From: Calliopum simillimum | Taxonomy: Eukaryota > Arthropoda > Insecta > Diptera > Lauxaniidae | Direction: 5' to 3' | DNA: 64,000 bases | NCBI GenBank assembly: GCA_951812925.1 | Contig: OX638372.1 | Location: 37,322,245-37,386,244 of the forward strand | Position numbers and translations under genes: made by a program | Notes under the pieces: model-generated | What the model was told of the DNA's origin: nothing | Databases searched by the model: none | What the model saw: only the letters and a program-made list of their open reading frames with translations | Shown here: positions 36,473 to 48,560 of the stretch, in pieces | Numbering within the stretch: the first letter of the stretch is position 1 | How the letters are laid out: each line of letters begins with the position of its first letter

Positions 36473-37180
36473 ACATATCGATTCCTTAGAGCGCTATAGT
36501 CCTATCTCCACTTTTTGCAATTTTGAGATTTTTGCAGTTATAGCATCATTGTGGGCTTCTCTACCGTGTGGAAACTGTGTGATGTCAAAATAACACTAAA
36601 ATACCAAAATATTCGATAGTTAATAAAAATCCTATCTCCAAACTGTAATTTTTTGAAGAGCGTACTGTCCCATCTCCACTGAATATTCAAATATTTCACA
36701 TTTTTAAAAAACATTCTGCGTTTTTTTGTGTTTTCTTCGCGTTTCATGACATTTTGCAACATATTAGTGAACAAATTTTGTTACACCCAAGGGTCCGCTC
36801 TTGTATGTCGGAACCAAAAATAAAAAAAAAATCGTTTTATTTCGTGCTTTCTACGCGTTTCATGACTTTTTACGACATTTTAGTGGGAAAAATTTAAAAA
36901 ATTTCCTAAATGTGTCGTTTATTTTAATAGTAGTGCAATTCTATATAAGGGCAAAAGTAATGACATACTATAAATTGGCTGGCATTTCGTTAGAAATTAA
37001 TAAAATTGGTTTAAAACATTAAATTATATTAAAATATACTATAGGTAAAATTATGGCATGTATCGTTGTATCAAAATAGAAGCCAATTCTAAATAACCAC
37101 TGTTCGAAATCTTCTTTTTGCATTTCCCAACAATTGAAAAAATGGAGATAGGACTATAGCGCTCTAAGGTATCGATATGT
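36473..37180. mobile_element. 0.7 kb TIR element (CATATCGATACC family), copy 2
   Basis: Left end ACATATCGATTCCTTAGAGC, right end reversed ACATATCGATACCTTAGAGC, then GCTATAGTCCTATCTCCA on both sides: near-perfect TIRs of about 38 bp. The interior matches copy 1 (11,614-12,319) in opposite orientation and includes two CGCGTTTCATGAC blocks. It contains the core GTAATGACATACTATAAATT, GGCTGGCATTTCGTTAGAAA shared with the palindrome at 54,006. No coding capacity. Confidence 0.85.
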
Positions 37181-38872
37181 TCAGAAGTTAAAGTTGCTCG
37201 GAATTTCATCATTTCATTTTTGAGATGATTTTTAGCTTTTTGACATCTAAAATGGACCAAAATGCTCTTGGTGGTTACTAATCGCATCACGAAATATTGA
37301 TCAACATTGAAAACGCATTGTTTTTTCATGTAGTGTAGTGCTCCATTTTTATTAATCTCAAGCTGCCAGCTGTCAGAGAGATAAAAGACATAAATACTCA
37401 GTCTCCTGAAAAATTTTATAAAAAAGAACAATCATCTTTTGCCATCTTTTTACAGATGCATTGCATAAGGTTTTACCATTGCAGTAAAAATAAAATATAA
37501 TACATCTGGTCAGCTTCTTTTTTATTTATTTAGATAATAAATTATCAACAATATCAATTATCACTATTAGTGTTTGATGAAAGTTGTTGTTGCTGCTGTC
37601 GTTCTTATAACGATAATGTTGTTACTCTTTTGATGACGGTGTGTTCATGGTGATGATAATGATAATGATGATGGTTATGAGAGTGAAAATATTGATCAAG
37701 ATGAGTAAGCGTTGTGTAAACAAAAGCCAATGAAGCGCATTTTGTTGTATTTTTTGTTATCAATCAATGTTTTTTTTTTTTTTGTTTTGCTAATTATTGT
37801 GTTAATTTTGAAAGAAGAAAAAAATTTCATTGTATTAAATTGTGAATTAACGTGAGCCTTGATTTACACGGTACATTAGTTCCTCAAAGGCAAAGCCAAA
37901 TTTTTGAGGTGATACTTAATATGAAAAATAATTTTTTTAAATTTCATTGGGGACAGAAAACTTGACATTTCACTCTTAAAAGTGAAGAGCTTATCTTTTT
38001 TGTTTGTCACTTGAAAAAAATTGCAGTTGAAATTCTTTATTTCTGACGCCCCGGAAGAGGTAATTATCTTTCTTTTAACTTATCGCATACTAAGTATATG
38101 GATTCTATATACTTTATATAGACATTTTTAATTCCTAACACATATTATACTTGATACACTGATTTTTTTTCTTCGTTTTAATCAGAATTTTATTAAGTAT
38201 GGTAATTTTTTTTGCGGAAACACTTGAATTTCACACTTAATTCGATGATGCTTACCGTTAATTGCTGTTTAAATAATGTTCCCACTAGCTGCCACATTTG
38301 TATTTTTAATATTGATATTAACAGTTATATATATGCATATATATGTATGTATATGCATGCATGTTTTCAGTAACACTGTCCAACAACTTTGATTTGAGTT
38401 TTTTTTTTAGCGATTCACCTTCGAGTATGGAAAGCAAATGTGCGAAAAAAAACCAGGCTAAAATTTAATTGTATAATTTTGAAAAGTCAAATTTTTGGAA
38501 CGATTTCTAATTTTGAACCCCTAAAAATGGAAAATAGTTATATGACACCAAAAAAAAAAAATCCCCAAAAATATATATTTTGAATTAAAGTTATATTTTG
38601 ACTGTGTACTGAAAGCTTTACTTTATCAAATTTGGTATGGTTTTGTCAGAGCGCGTCAAATTTTAAATACGTCACGGCATAGATTTTCTAAAGAATTATA
38701 TTTAAATAGAAGCACCGCGAATAGGTTACACAAGGCAGTATTGAATAAGAATAGCCTGAGAATTTCTTCATGAAATGAACGCGTGTCGAAACTGTGCCTA
38801 TCAAAATTGTAAATTTCGCCACAGCAATGATATTTACCGCACTGTTTTCTAAAAGTTGTTGCTCATCATGTC
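37181..38872. other. AT-rich stretch with a GTTGTTGCTGCTG / GATGATAATG patch
   Basis: 37,577-37,690 is trinucleotide-rich (GTTGTTGCTGCTGTCG, then GATGATAATGATAATGATGA). Such patches occur in fly leaders and introns but are not evidence of an exon by themselves. Nothing else identified. Confidence 0.4.
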
Positions 38873-39782
38873 TGTGGCATTTTGACAAAACAACCTAAGT
38901 CGAAATTGAAAATTTTTCAGTAGTAGGAGAAAACTGCTTTACTGCTTCTCAATTGTATCGTAAATGCAGCGTTGAATCTCCTTCTTTAATATTGTACTTT
39001 TTGCTAACCTTAAACTGTCAGCTGTCAAATAATTTTATTTTTTTGGTTGGCAACATTGCACCGCACAAATGGCAGCAAATTCAAATCTTTCGTGGACTAT
39101 GCAATCCCTCATATCTCTGGAACTAAAAATCATAGAGACATGACAAGAAGGTTATTTAAATTTTATGTTTATAACTTACATAAGTCTTGAAAAATTGTCT
39201 TATCTTCAGTTGGGTTGTTTTGTCGAAAGTTCACAGATATATTGATTTTCTAGCGGTTGTTTTACCGCAAAAGTGCCTACTAAGCAATTTGAAGATTGCG
39301 CAATTGATTTTTTGTGGCGAATTCATGTTTCGCTTCGTTTTAGCGATTACATTTGCGGCTCTCATTTATGACCTCGCTATCCTAGGTGCTCGTATATACA
39401 TATCTGTGGACTTTTGACAAAACAACCTAAGTTGAGATAAGACAATTCTCCAGGATTTTAGTCATAAATATAAAATTTAAATGCGCTTCTATTGGTATAA
39501 TCGCCATATCTCTATAATTTCTTGTTCGACAGATATAAGGGTGTCCCATAGTTCACGCAAAATTTGAACTTAGCGCCATTCGTGCGGTGAAGTGTTATGA
39601 ACCAAAAGAAAAATATAATTTGACAGCTGACACTTTAAGATTATTAAAAGTGTATGGAAAGAGGAGATTTAACGCTGCATCAACAAAATTGAACCACATT
39701 ATTGAAAATTAGTTAATCAGTTTTTAGGCTCTCTTAAAAAGTTGCCAATTTCGAGTTAGGTTGTTGTGTCAAAAGTCCACAT
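38873..39782. mobile_element. Double foldback: two inverted copies of a TGACAAAACAACCTAA-ended element
   Basis: The motif TTTTGACAAAACAACCTAAG occurs at 38,880 and 39,412, and its reverse complement at about 39,212 and 39,753. Thus 38,873-39,245 and 39,405-39,782 are two TIR-bounded copies in opposite orientation around a 160 bp spacer. Shared arm blocks include GCAGCGTT(G/A)AATCTCC and CTGTCAGCTGTCAAAT. This is a possible tail-to-tail duplication or composite foldback. Confidence 0.75.
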
Positions 39783-42087
39783 ATATGTACAATTTACTGA
39801 AATTTCCTTAATGTTGCCTGTATTTTTAAAGCAAAATAAAAAAAAACATCTTTAAGGTAAATGTACCGAATTACGACACGTTAAGATACTCTCTACTTCT
39901 AGAAAGATGCCAAGCCTTACAACTCAATTTTGGGATCGGACATATGATTTTTCATAAGGATTGATTTAAATTTGTGCATCATAACACTGCATTTGCCACT
40001 CATTCCGGACTAAAATTTTGCGTTGAACCTAACTCCGTGTTAACTTAAAATTTGATTTATTTTCTTTAAACAATCGTCTTAAATATTAAGTTGATTTATT
40101 TCATATGAGGAGTGATTTTTCAAAAGGGCGTAAAACCACTTCCAACCTCAAACAAACCTAAGAATGCCATCGCCATTACCATCCTAAAACGCATCCTCTA
40201 GTTCAAAATTCATCACAAAAAATGCTTTTTTCCAAGGTAAAATCGTGATCAAAAGTCGCATTTCAGAACAAAAGGGCTTATTTCCATATAATTTCATAGA
40301 AATTTTTAAAGTTTGATACAAAAAGGCGTATTTCGAATAGTGGCCAAAAAAACTTTTAATATTTTTTATATGTCCCAGGCTATATAGGTGCTTACATACC
40401 ATGCCTATAGACATCAAAATAAACTTCCAAATGGTGAAATAAGAGTGATTTCGAAACAAAAGGGCTTATTTCCAAACGTTTCAGAACAAAAGGGCTTATT
40501 TCCAAATGTTTTTTACTTTTTGCAATTACTACAAATATGTTACAACAAAAATGTTAAGGGGATTAGAATCTTTGGTCAACTCGCTATAACACTGGAGACA
40601 TTAAAAAAAAATAAGTTATTGTAAACAGCCCATAAAAGTTTTTTCTCATTAGTGAAAATTTGTTTAACATATATTTTCAAATTCATTAATCTATAGTCTT
40701 GTTTACAATATGTTTTTCATATTAGGTACAAATGAAAGAGTCAACTAAATAAAAATAATCACGGAATTAGGTTCACTTGCACAAACTTATGCATGTTATT
40801 CCGGCAGTAAGAAATTCATAGCATCTCTGAAATTTGTTAGAGAATTGTTCACATTGCACACTACTATTATTTATAGTTTTGAAAGAGAAAATCTTATGCC
40901 GTTATAACATCACTCCATTCAGAAACGTTTACTTATTACGTGAAGAAAAGATTGTTTGTTTATTTTACAACTATCAATAGTTTTTTTTTTTCGAAAATTG
41001 AAACTTATTTGTTTTTCTAATTACGTGATAGTCACGGAATAACGTTCACTCATACAAAATTATGCACCTAATTCCGGCAGAAATAAAATCATAGTTTTCT
41101 TTATAAAAAATAGTTTATTTTGTTTTAAAATTAAGTATTAGAAAACGATTTTTAAGTTAACTTAAATTGTTAATTTAACAAATTTCAATTAAATATACAA
41201 ACATGCAATCCTGGCAATCCTTACAAAAATTTGTATGCTACCTTACACTTATGTGCAACATACGCGTTCGAAATCAAGGTTATTGGAAATTGGTTTTTTG
41301 AAACATCATTAAAAAGTTATTAACTAATAAAAAAATTTCATTTTAATTTCTTTGCATTAAGTAACTAAAAGTATGGAGCATGTTTTGGTTCAAAAATATT
41401 TGAAAGTGCGTTTAGTTTTTTTATTTTTCAACAAAAAGGAATATGCAACTAACGGAATTAGGTACATTTATCTTAATTCTCAAAACAAAAAAAAAAAAAA
41501 AAAAAAAACCGGAGAGACTTTTGGAGAATTATTTTTTTTTTTTATAAAAAGTATGATTCATTTAAAACATTATGATGAAAACAGTTCAAAAAATCCATAA
41601 AAATTTACATACATATAATCTTTCAAATCTGAAAATTTAAAAAAAAAACTGTAATTTACAGTTAGTGCCATAAGTATAGCAACAGTGAGTATGGGGTATT
41701 TGTTTAAACTTAACTGCAAAAAATTTGTTACGGCGTTATGAAATAAATTGTCTCGCATCGTTATGCAGTTGGAAACAAATAATATTTTCACATCTTTTTT
41801 GTTTTAATTTAAACATTTATTAAAAATTAATAACAAACAATATTTAACAGAAAGAATCGTTAATGTCCAAAACACTTTTCGATGTTAAAACCAAAAAATT
41901 CACTAAAAACAAAAGAAAACAATTCTTATCACACTCACTATCCACTTGAAACTGTTGTGACAAAATGTGATATAGCGAAGCTTCTACATATTATATCACT
42001 AGATTAAAAATAAAAACCATGCACTAGCAGGACAAGTATACTGAAACAAATCGATTTGAAAACAAATTTAGATTTATAAGCATAAAA
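39783..42087. other. AT-rich stretch with two small repeat sets
   Basis: AACAAAAGGGCTTATTTCCA occurs at about 40,267, 40,457 and 40,487. A second imperfect repeat pairs 40,757-40,825 (CACGGAATTAGGTTCACTTG, then TTCCGGCAG) with 41,033-41,100. No gene supported. Confidence 0.4.
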
Positions 42088-42095
42088 TATCGATT
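42088..42095 (+). promoter_or_regulatory. DRE-like box (TATCGATT)
   Basis: TATCGATT differs in one base from the DREF/BEAF target TATCGATA found in many fly housekeeping promoters. It lies 45-52 bp before the proposed ATG at 42,140, and CCAAT follows at 42,101. In AT-rich DNA a 7/8 match can be chance; position is the only support. Confidence 0.35.
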
Positions 42096-42139
42096 ATCGG
42101 CCAATTATATTACTTAACAAAAGTTAACTGGAAAATCCA

Positions 42140-42527
42140 ATGAGTGTTAGCGCAAGTAAGTACAGACAATGTGCAATATATAGAGTATGATAATAAATTA
42201 ATTTTTCTAGATTCAATAAAAAATGCGGTTTTCACCACAATTTTGTTTTTGAAATACAATTTGATATGGTTAATTTATGACAATGCATTAAGCTCCACAG
42301 TCCAGATAAAACCGGATCGCATAGCAATTTCTACGAATGAATATGTTTCATGCATGTTTACACAAAGCACTGTAAATAAAAAAAAAAAATACAAATTTCG
42401 GTATCTGATCTTTAGTCAGTCAACAAATCTCTATTGCAAAATTTCAAAGAAAATACACAAAAAAGTTTATAATGCGTATAATAATGCATTACAAAATTTG
42501 CGCACTAATTTTAATCTGGATCAATAA
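42140..42527 (+). CDS. Candidate two-exon gene, unknown 110 aa protein
   Basis: ATG at 42,140 begins a 16-base exon (MSVSA) ending in a strong donor, CGCAA|GTAAGT. A 55 bp intron (42,156-42,210) ends in ATTTTTCTAG, and exon 2 (42,211-42,527) continues in phase to TAA. The intron length is the modal size for small fly introns. The product has a hydrophobic N-terminal third (FTTILFLKYNLIWLIY), then KPDRIAISTNEYVSCMF and a basic helical C-terminus. AATAAATT follows at the stop. Without splicing, the open frame upstream has no ATG, which favours the spliced model. No family recognised; AT-rich codon use means a chance open frame cannot be excluded. Confidence 0.45.
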
Positions 42528-42825
42528 ATTAATATTAAGCTTGACGAAATATCAATAAACATAATTTATTACTTATTTGTGCCAAAAACAAATTTGTATA
42601 TAAGTATATTTAGAAAGTAAACTTTTTTGGCTGACAAAAGCAAGAAATTATTTTGTGATGAAATGTTATTCAATATCCTGAAAAGTATATACTTCAATAA
42701 AGTGGAAGTGGAAATAAAAATACAAATTAATTTTTTCTATTTAATACTTATATTCTTTTGCTTCGCGCCATTAGTCTTTGAACTATCGTCTACCAAACAA
42801 GTCAATCCAGAATAAAATCTAAAAT

Positions 42826-43690
42826 ATGAAGCAAATTGATTATTGCGCTGTTATAAAATTCCTTATCAAGCAGGAAAAATCAAATCAAACCATACTGAAA
42901 GAGATTTCTTCCGTTTACGGGAACTCTTGTCCGAATAAATCAATAATCAACAAGTGGCATAACCTCTTTAAACAAGGCAGTCGACCCACGGCAAGGATGG
43001 CCGATCGAGGTAACCACTCCGGAAATCATTCAAAAAAATGGAAATACTGGAAGATGACCGTCTAAACAAGACACTGCTCGTTTGAGTGTAATAACAAGTA
43101 TTTCATGATAACCTTGATATGACTAAAGTTAGCGCAAAATGTTGTTACTGGAGACAAAACTTGGGTTTATCATAATGAACCTGATTCCAATCAGATGTCT
43201 AAACATACAGTGGCACACCATCTCCTGAAATAGTTTAAGGTGCCACAGCCGGCTGAGAAAATAATGGCGATAGCCCTTTGAGATTCAAAGGAGATCTTGC
43301 TTATTGATAGCAAAGGTATGGGCGTCTCCATAACTGGAGAATACTACGCTTGAATTTTTGGTGGATGTCAATGCAGTCATCAGCGAAAAAAAAAAAGGAG
43401 AAAATTGACCAAAGGTGTTCTCCTTCTGAGCGAGATTGCGTCTGTTGACAAGAGCCGTATTGCGATAGTCGCCATGCAGATGGTATGCTTCTAAATTTTG
43501 GCTCACCCACTTTACAGTCCTGTCCTGACTTCCAGCGATTATTACATATTCCAAACTTAAAAAAAAAAAACTTTGTGGTAAGAAGTTTTCTTTGATGAAG
43601 AAGTGAAGGACTCTTTTTCAACGTTTTAGAATGGGCAAACAATGGGATCCATATTTTATTAACAAAAAAGTGGGTAAAAGAGCACTATAA
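42826..43690 (+). pseudogene. Second mariner-family relic
   Basis: N-terminal helix-turn-helix region from the ATG at 42,826 (YCAVIKFLIKQEKSNQTILK, then NKSIINKWHNLFKQG). About 130 residues are then missing or scrambled, followed by VVTGDKTWVYHNEPDSNQMS (first catalytic Asp, about 43,150), KIMAIAL, LLIDSKG, ITGEYYA, then KLTKGVLLLSEIASVDKS, where the usual HQDNA with the second Asp is replaced, and YSPVLTSSDYYIF near 43,510 (third Asp region changed from SPDLAPSDY). The distinct sequence shows a different mariner subfamily from that at 7,879. TIRs not found. Confidence 0.8.
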
Positions 43691-44235
43691 AAAATCCTCG
43701 TTGCGGGGAGAAGGAAACATGTTTATCGACCTGCAATTAGTTTTTCCTCTCTTATATTTCTCTCGAACATACTAACCACTTTTCCACTCCTTAAGACGGC
43801 TCGAATACAAAAATTAGATTAAAATATCAAAGAAATTTCACGTTGCCGGGAGAGCGAAAAAATGTTAACCGACCCCAATTAATTTTTCCTCCCCAACATT
43901 TCTCTTGAGCATTTGACCCCTCTTTTTTCGCCCTTTAAGAGGTCTCCCATACAAAATTGATATTCAAATCTAAATTTTGTAAGGGAGCCCGCTGAAAGTG
44001 AAAAAAAAGGAGGTAATACGTTAGAAAGAAATGTTGGGGAGGCAGAATTAACATTAACAGTGAACATTTTCTCCCTCTCCCAGAAAGGAGAAATTTTTTT
44101 AATACTAAAATTTAATTTTTTTATTGGAGCTCCCTTTAGGAGTGGAAAAAAGGGGTAAGTATGCTCGAGATAAATGTAGGGAGGAAAAATTAATGAAGTT
44201 CGGTAAACATATTTTCTTCTCACTTTAGATGAAAT
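43690..44235. mobile_element. Foldback of tandem ~140 bp units
   Basis: Two tandem units on the left (43,690-43,840 and 43,845-43,975: GTTGC(G/C)GGGAGA, TTTTTCCTC, TTTCTCT(C/T)GAGCAT, CTTTAAGA) face two inverted units on the right (43,980-44,100 and 44,105-44,230). Four copies of one unit arranged head-to-tail then mirrored. No coding capacity. Confidence 0.7.
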
Positions 44236-44760
44236 AAACTTTTCATAAAAATTTTTAAAATTTCTTATAAATAATGCACTTTTTAATAAACTAATAAAGC
44301 AATATTTCCCCTTAATAAAACAAACTATTTGTTCTCCATAATCTGCACAATCTTTTCTTGAAAAAAAAAAATAAAAAATTGAGGAACTTTATTAATAAAA
44401 TTGTTACGCGTACTTAAATGCCGCTACATAGGCGCCTTGTCAATGTGATTTTCGCATTTCTTCGCTGCATGCCGTTTCAAAACAACGTGCAGCGAGCGTT
44501 AAACTGTGAATTGCATAGGCAAGGCGCCTATGTAGCGTCATTTAAGTACGAAAAAATTTTTTATTAATGAAAGTTACTCAAATTTTTTTTCCAGAAAAGT
44601 TTGTGCAGATTTCGGAGAACAATTCTGTGTGAAAATTTTTCTTTTATTTATGGGTAGGTATTGTTTTAATATCTATTTGTTTATTAAAAAGTGCATTGTT
44701 TATAAGAAATTTTAAAAATGTATATGAAAAGTTAATTTCATCTAAATTTTGAATTATTTT
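44224..44760. mobile_element. Foldback element (CATAGGCGCCTTG centre)
   Basis: The arms mirror each other: GATGAAAT(A/T)AACTTTTCAT, AAATTTCTTATAAA(T/C)AATG, ATAATCTGCACAA, CGTACTTAAATG, CTACATAGGCGCCTTG. The inner palindrome (44,407-44,550) is the best conserved. It overlaps the end of the previous foldback, so the boundary is uncertain. Confidence 0.75.
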
Positions 44761-47748
44761 TAGTTCTATCAAAAAAGTTCCATAAATTTTCGCTGAATAT
44801 TTAAGGAGAAATCGCAATTTGAAAAAAGGCGTACACAAAAATATACATTCTTATAACTTTTAAAAAAATTTAAATTTAAAAAAAAAGTATAAGTCAATAA
44901 TCCTGATCATATGCTCTTCAAAAAAGCAACCAAAAAAAGTTTCAGTTTGCTTGTTAGTTTTTACTGTGTCCGTTTCAAAAAATTTAAGTCACTATAAGTA
45001 ACCTATGTAATGCCCCAAATATATCTATTTCGAAAAATCGTACTTAAACCATATTTCTCAAAAACTACCAAATGAATTGCCATTTGTAACGTGGATATTT
45101 ATCTCAAGCAAAAGTTGTTTTGTTAAGATTTCCAAAAAACATTGCTTTCGAAAGTAATGGTATTAAAGTCATGGCCAAACGAAGTTGCGCCAAAATAATA
45201 TTTACTTTACATTTGCGCTATAAATTCTCAAAGATAAGCGCTAGTTACTAAGCTGAAATGAAAACCAAATAAAATTTAATACCCCACTTACATGGCGTTG
45301 TGTTTTTATTTTTAACTTATTATCCCAAAAATTTTGGATTTTTTTGTTTTTATGATTATGGTATTAACTGAAGCTACCATTTATCAACGATATAAGTACT
45401 ATGTTAACATCGTAAAAATTGTTAATCCTTTTCGTTTGCTGATTAAATGGTACCATAAGCTTATTGCACAATTTGTTTTACTTAATTTTGTGTTTCTGCC
45501 TATCTACCTAAAATACAAAATATTTGAATAAAAATTATAATTTAAAATCAAAAAAAAAAAAAATTTCCTTTGTCCATAAAAAATAAGAAAGATTCTTGAA
45601 AAACCTGCAACAGTTGCTATTAAAAAGTGATGTATGTGAGATTCTCTTTTGAATTGCGTTCCCTAAATGGAGGGCTTTCAGCACCTAAGCCATCTTACAT
45701 GTTGGCTCACGCATTCAATCTATGATTGGACTAAATCTAAGCATTTAATGTCTAAGAGGCCATAAGTTCAAATACCTAATTTGTACAGAAAATATAAACA
45801 TTCACTAAAATGAAACAGTTCAACTCTCATATGTAAATATGTACAAAGTATGTCTCGTTATCTTTATAACCGTTATAAGTACGTTATGGCACCGTGTGTC
45901 ATTAATTTCGCTATTTATGATGGTAGTAGCCCCAAGGCATTGTGTATTTGGCTTTAATCATGGGAATTTCTATTGAATAGAAATATGAAACCGGTCTTTT
46001 AAAATTTTAAACACTAAGATAACATTTTTTTTTTTTTGTAGTAAAAACTAAATAACTTTTTTTTTTTAAAAAAAACAAATAAATATAAATGAGCACTAGA
46101 TTTTTAACACTCCTAGAATGCTGCAAGGCATTAAAGCCACTCCTAACTGTATGGTTAATCGATATAAAGAATGTATTTTCGCACAAAGCTTAATTAAGGT
46201 AGAATATAAAGAAAAAACCGCACTGTAATCGACAAAAAAACTACACTAATATGAATAGAACCAAAATGCCCACCATTCGATAGTTTACGGATCTTGACAC
46301 AAAGCCGTTTTTGTTGTTAACATGAGGCTAAGAAGAAAAAAAAATTCAACTCTAATGTCACGATCATTAATTATAAAGTGGCCACAGCCATAGTACAAAT
46401 TCAATATAAGCCAACTTCTCATTATGGCTAAATTCAAAGTCAAAGCAAAAACTTGGAATTTTTAAGTTCTACAGATGTCTACTACTAAGTACCTTCATGC
46501 TATTATATAAGAGTACTTTATTAACTTTTCTTTGTTATATATGTAGGCATTATTGTCATTGTTATGATATTGTTTTGCTGTTTATGAGCTTCAAAATGTT
46601 TTCATTATTTTATTTAAGTTGAAAGATTATTTATTGTTGTTATATATCCGTATCCGTATGATTTTGTCAAAATATTTAATAATTAGCAACTTGCATGTCA
46701 ACAATTCATTCATTTAGAATTTTTCATAAGAGTACAATAAATTAAATAATGAAAATAAAAATAAAAATTAAAATTGCTACAAAAGTTTTCAGTTTGCAAT
46801 AGATATTACCAATTATGACTGATTTGCGGCGGTACACAAAGTCAAGTACAATACTCAGTTGAAGCTACAGATATTACGCACAAAGAAAACTTGTTAGTGT
46901 CAATTATAGCAAATAAATTTAACACAATATTCTTGAATATATGTATTTGTGAACTTTTTTACGTACACATAATGAAAAGAAAAAATAATGCTCAAAAAAA
47001 CAAAGTTTCAAATTCCAAGAATCAAAATCCGGATTAAATCATTTTCCAAAAATACATTTTCAAATTCTAATAAGTACTAAAATCGCCCAATGGTTAAAAT
47101 TCGACCACAAATGTATTAAATAATTTTGGTACTTTTTCGAAACTTTTAGTACTTTTTTTTGCTATTTGGTACAAAATAGAAAAGCTCATTCATCACATCT
47201 GATATAATTCAAGCAAAATGTAAACAAAACAAAAAACATCAAGTCAGTGCTGTTTTCTGTCTATCTCTTTGTGCTTTATCCTTTTTTCAGTTCTGTGTGA
47301 CCGTGTATGTTGTTGTTGATATTGAAAAATTTGTATTAAATTTTACCTGGCTTAAAGTCAAAATATTAACATAATTTTAACTTTGTGCACATCTACACAT
47401 AAAAACCTTTCTAATGGTGTATAATTTAAAGTCGTACTCCATTTCTAACATAGTAAAAAAAGATGGACAAGTTTATGCCTTGCGGTGTCACGGTCTAGAA
47501 ACAAAATTCGACATATTTCTGAAACTGTTCTAAGCATATGAATGAAATTTGTTAGATATATAAAGGGAACCAAAAAATAGCATTTCTAATTGAATACGCA
47601 ATTTAAAATCAATTGTAGAATTTACATTACATACTTAAATATCTGAGGAATGAATCGAACCTTAACATAACCACTTAATTTTAACTTTCTCGTAAAATTT
47701 TGTCATGGGAGTTTAGGTTTCTTAACTGTGGAGCATTACATATGTATA
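44761..47748. other. Long AT-rich stretch
   Basis: No element boundary or gene recognised. 45,690-45,780 has a weak B-box-like AAGTTCAAATACC but no convincing A box. The rest is low-complexity AT. Confidence 0.4.
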
Positions 47749-47764
47749 AAAGCGTAATCTTTAA

Positions 47765-48325
47765 GAATTTTTTTTTTTTTAAGTGTGTTACTTAATGACA
47801 TTTTATATTGAAAATTGATTTTTATTTAATTGAACTTTTTAGTCACATATTTGCAAAGATCGATTTACATATAAATCTATCAATGCATTTTTTTCTAACA
47901 CATAATTATACCAAATATCAATAAATAACACAAAAACAACAATTATGATATATCAATACGTATTAACACACAAATAAAACTGGCAAAAAGTCGGCTTCGC
48001 AGCCGGGCAAGGCTGGTGCAGTGGTAACGACTTCTGCTACCAACCTGGAGATCCTTGGTTCGTCTCCCGCCCAGACCAAAAACACAAAAAGTTTTCAAAC
48101 TTGCAATTTTTCAATTATAATTAATTTAGTAAAATAAATATAATTATAATTACAACAAAAATAGTCTGATGAGTCTTTGTGGCGAAAGACGAAACATATG
48201 TCACTATAGCCGTGTTTTTAATCCGTTCCTTGATTTGTCATAATTATGTGTTAGAAAAAATGCATTGATAGATTTATATGTAAATCGATCTTTGCAAATA
48301 TATGACTAAAAAGTTCAATTAAATA
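47765..48325. mobile_element. Foldback flanked by a 16 bp direct repeat, tRNA-like centre
   Basis: The left arm (47,821-47,912) and right arm (48,233-48,322) mirror each other: AATTGAACTTTTTAGTCA, GCAAAGATCGATTTACATAT, AAATCTATCAATGCATTTTT, CTAACACATAATTAT. The whole segment lies between two copies of AAAAGCGTAATCTTTA (about 47,749-47,764 and 48,326-48,341), a long direct repeat that looks like a target-site duplication. A tRNA-like module sits in the centre. Confidence 0.75.
48005..48077 (+). ncRNA. tRNA-like module in the foldback centre
   Basis: GGGCAAGG start, CTGGTGCAGTGGTAACGAC (A box), a central CTTCTGCTACCAA, then CCTTGGTTCGTCTCCCGCCC (B box GGTTCGTCTCC, 48,057-48,067). GGGC and GCCC could pair as the outer stem, but the T-stem does not pair well, so it is a pseudo-tRNA or SINE-like head. 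The nearest T run is short, unlike the other modules. Confidence 0.55.
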
Positions 48326-48429
48326 AAAGCGTAATCTTTATAAAATTTATGAAACCAAACGAAATCGGTTCAGCCTCTGTTTCTATGCATTAATCTCAAC
48401 ATATTCGCTTGATTTTATTTTTTTGTGGA

Positions 48430-48560
48430 AAGGTTGTGAGGAGTACAAAATTCTCCTATTTTTAAAAGTGGGCGGTGCCACGCCCCTAAATAAAGAAAAC
48501 GCGCTCACGGCTAAGCCGCTGCATCGATTTGTATGAAATTTGGTATGCAGATAGTGTTAA
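48430..48560 (+). repeat. Fragment of the GTGGGCGGTGCCACGCCC repeat family
   Basis: AGTGGGCGGTGCCACGCCCC (48,467) followed by ATGAAATTTGGTATGCAGAT (48,534) matches two hallmark blocks of the 424 bp tandem repeat at 32,581. Single, truncated copy. Confidence 0.6.

Noticed and set aside
39187..39417. 76-codon open frame with hydrophobic segments
   Set aside because: Lies across the arm and spacer of a double foldback and has no conserved motif.
45690..45780. Possible tRNA-like sequence (AAGTTCAAATACC)
   Set aside because: B box is degenerate, A box absent, and no inverted arms or oligo-T follow.
48005..48077. Functional tRNA gene
   Set aside because: A and B boxes are present but the T-stem does not pair and no complete cloverleaf forms; called tRNA-like only.
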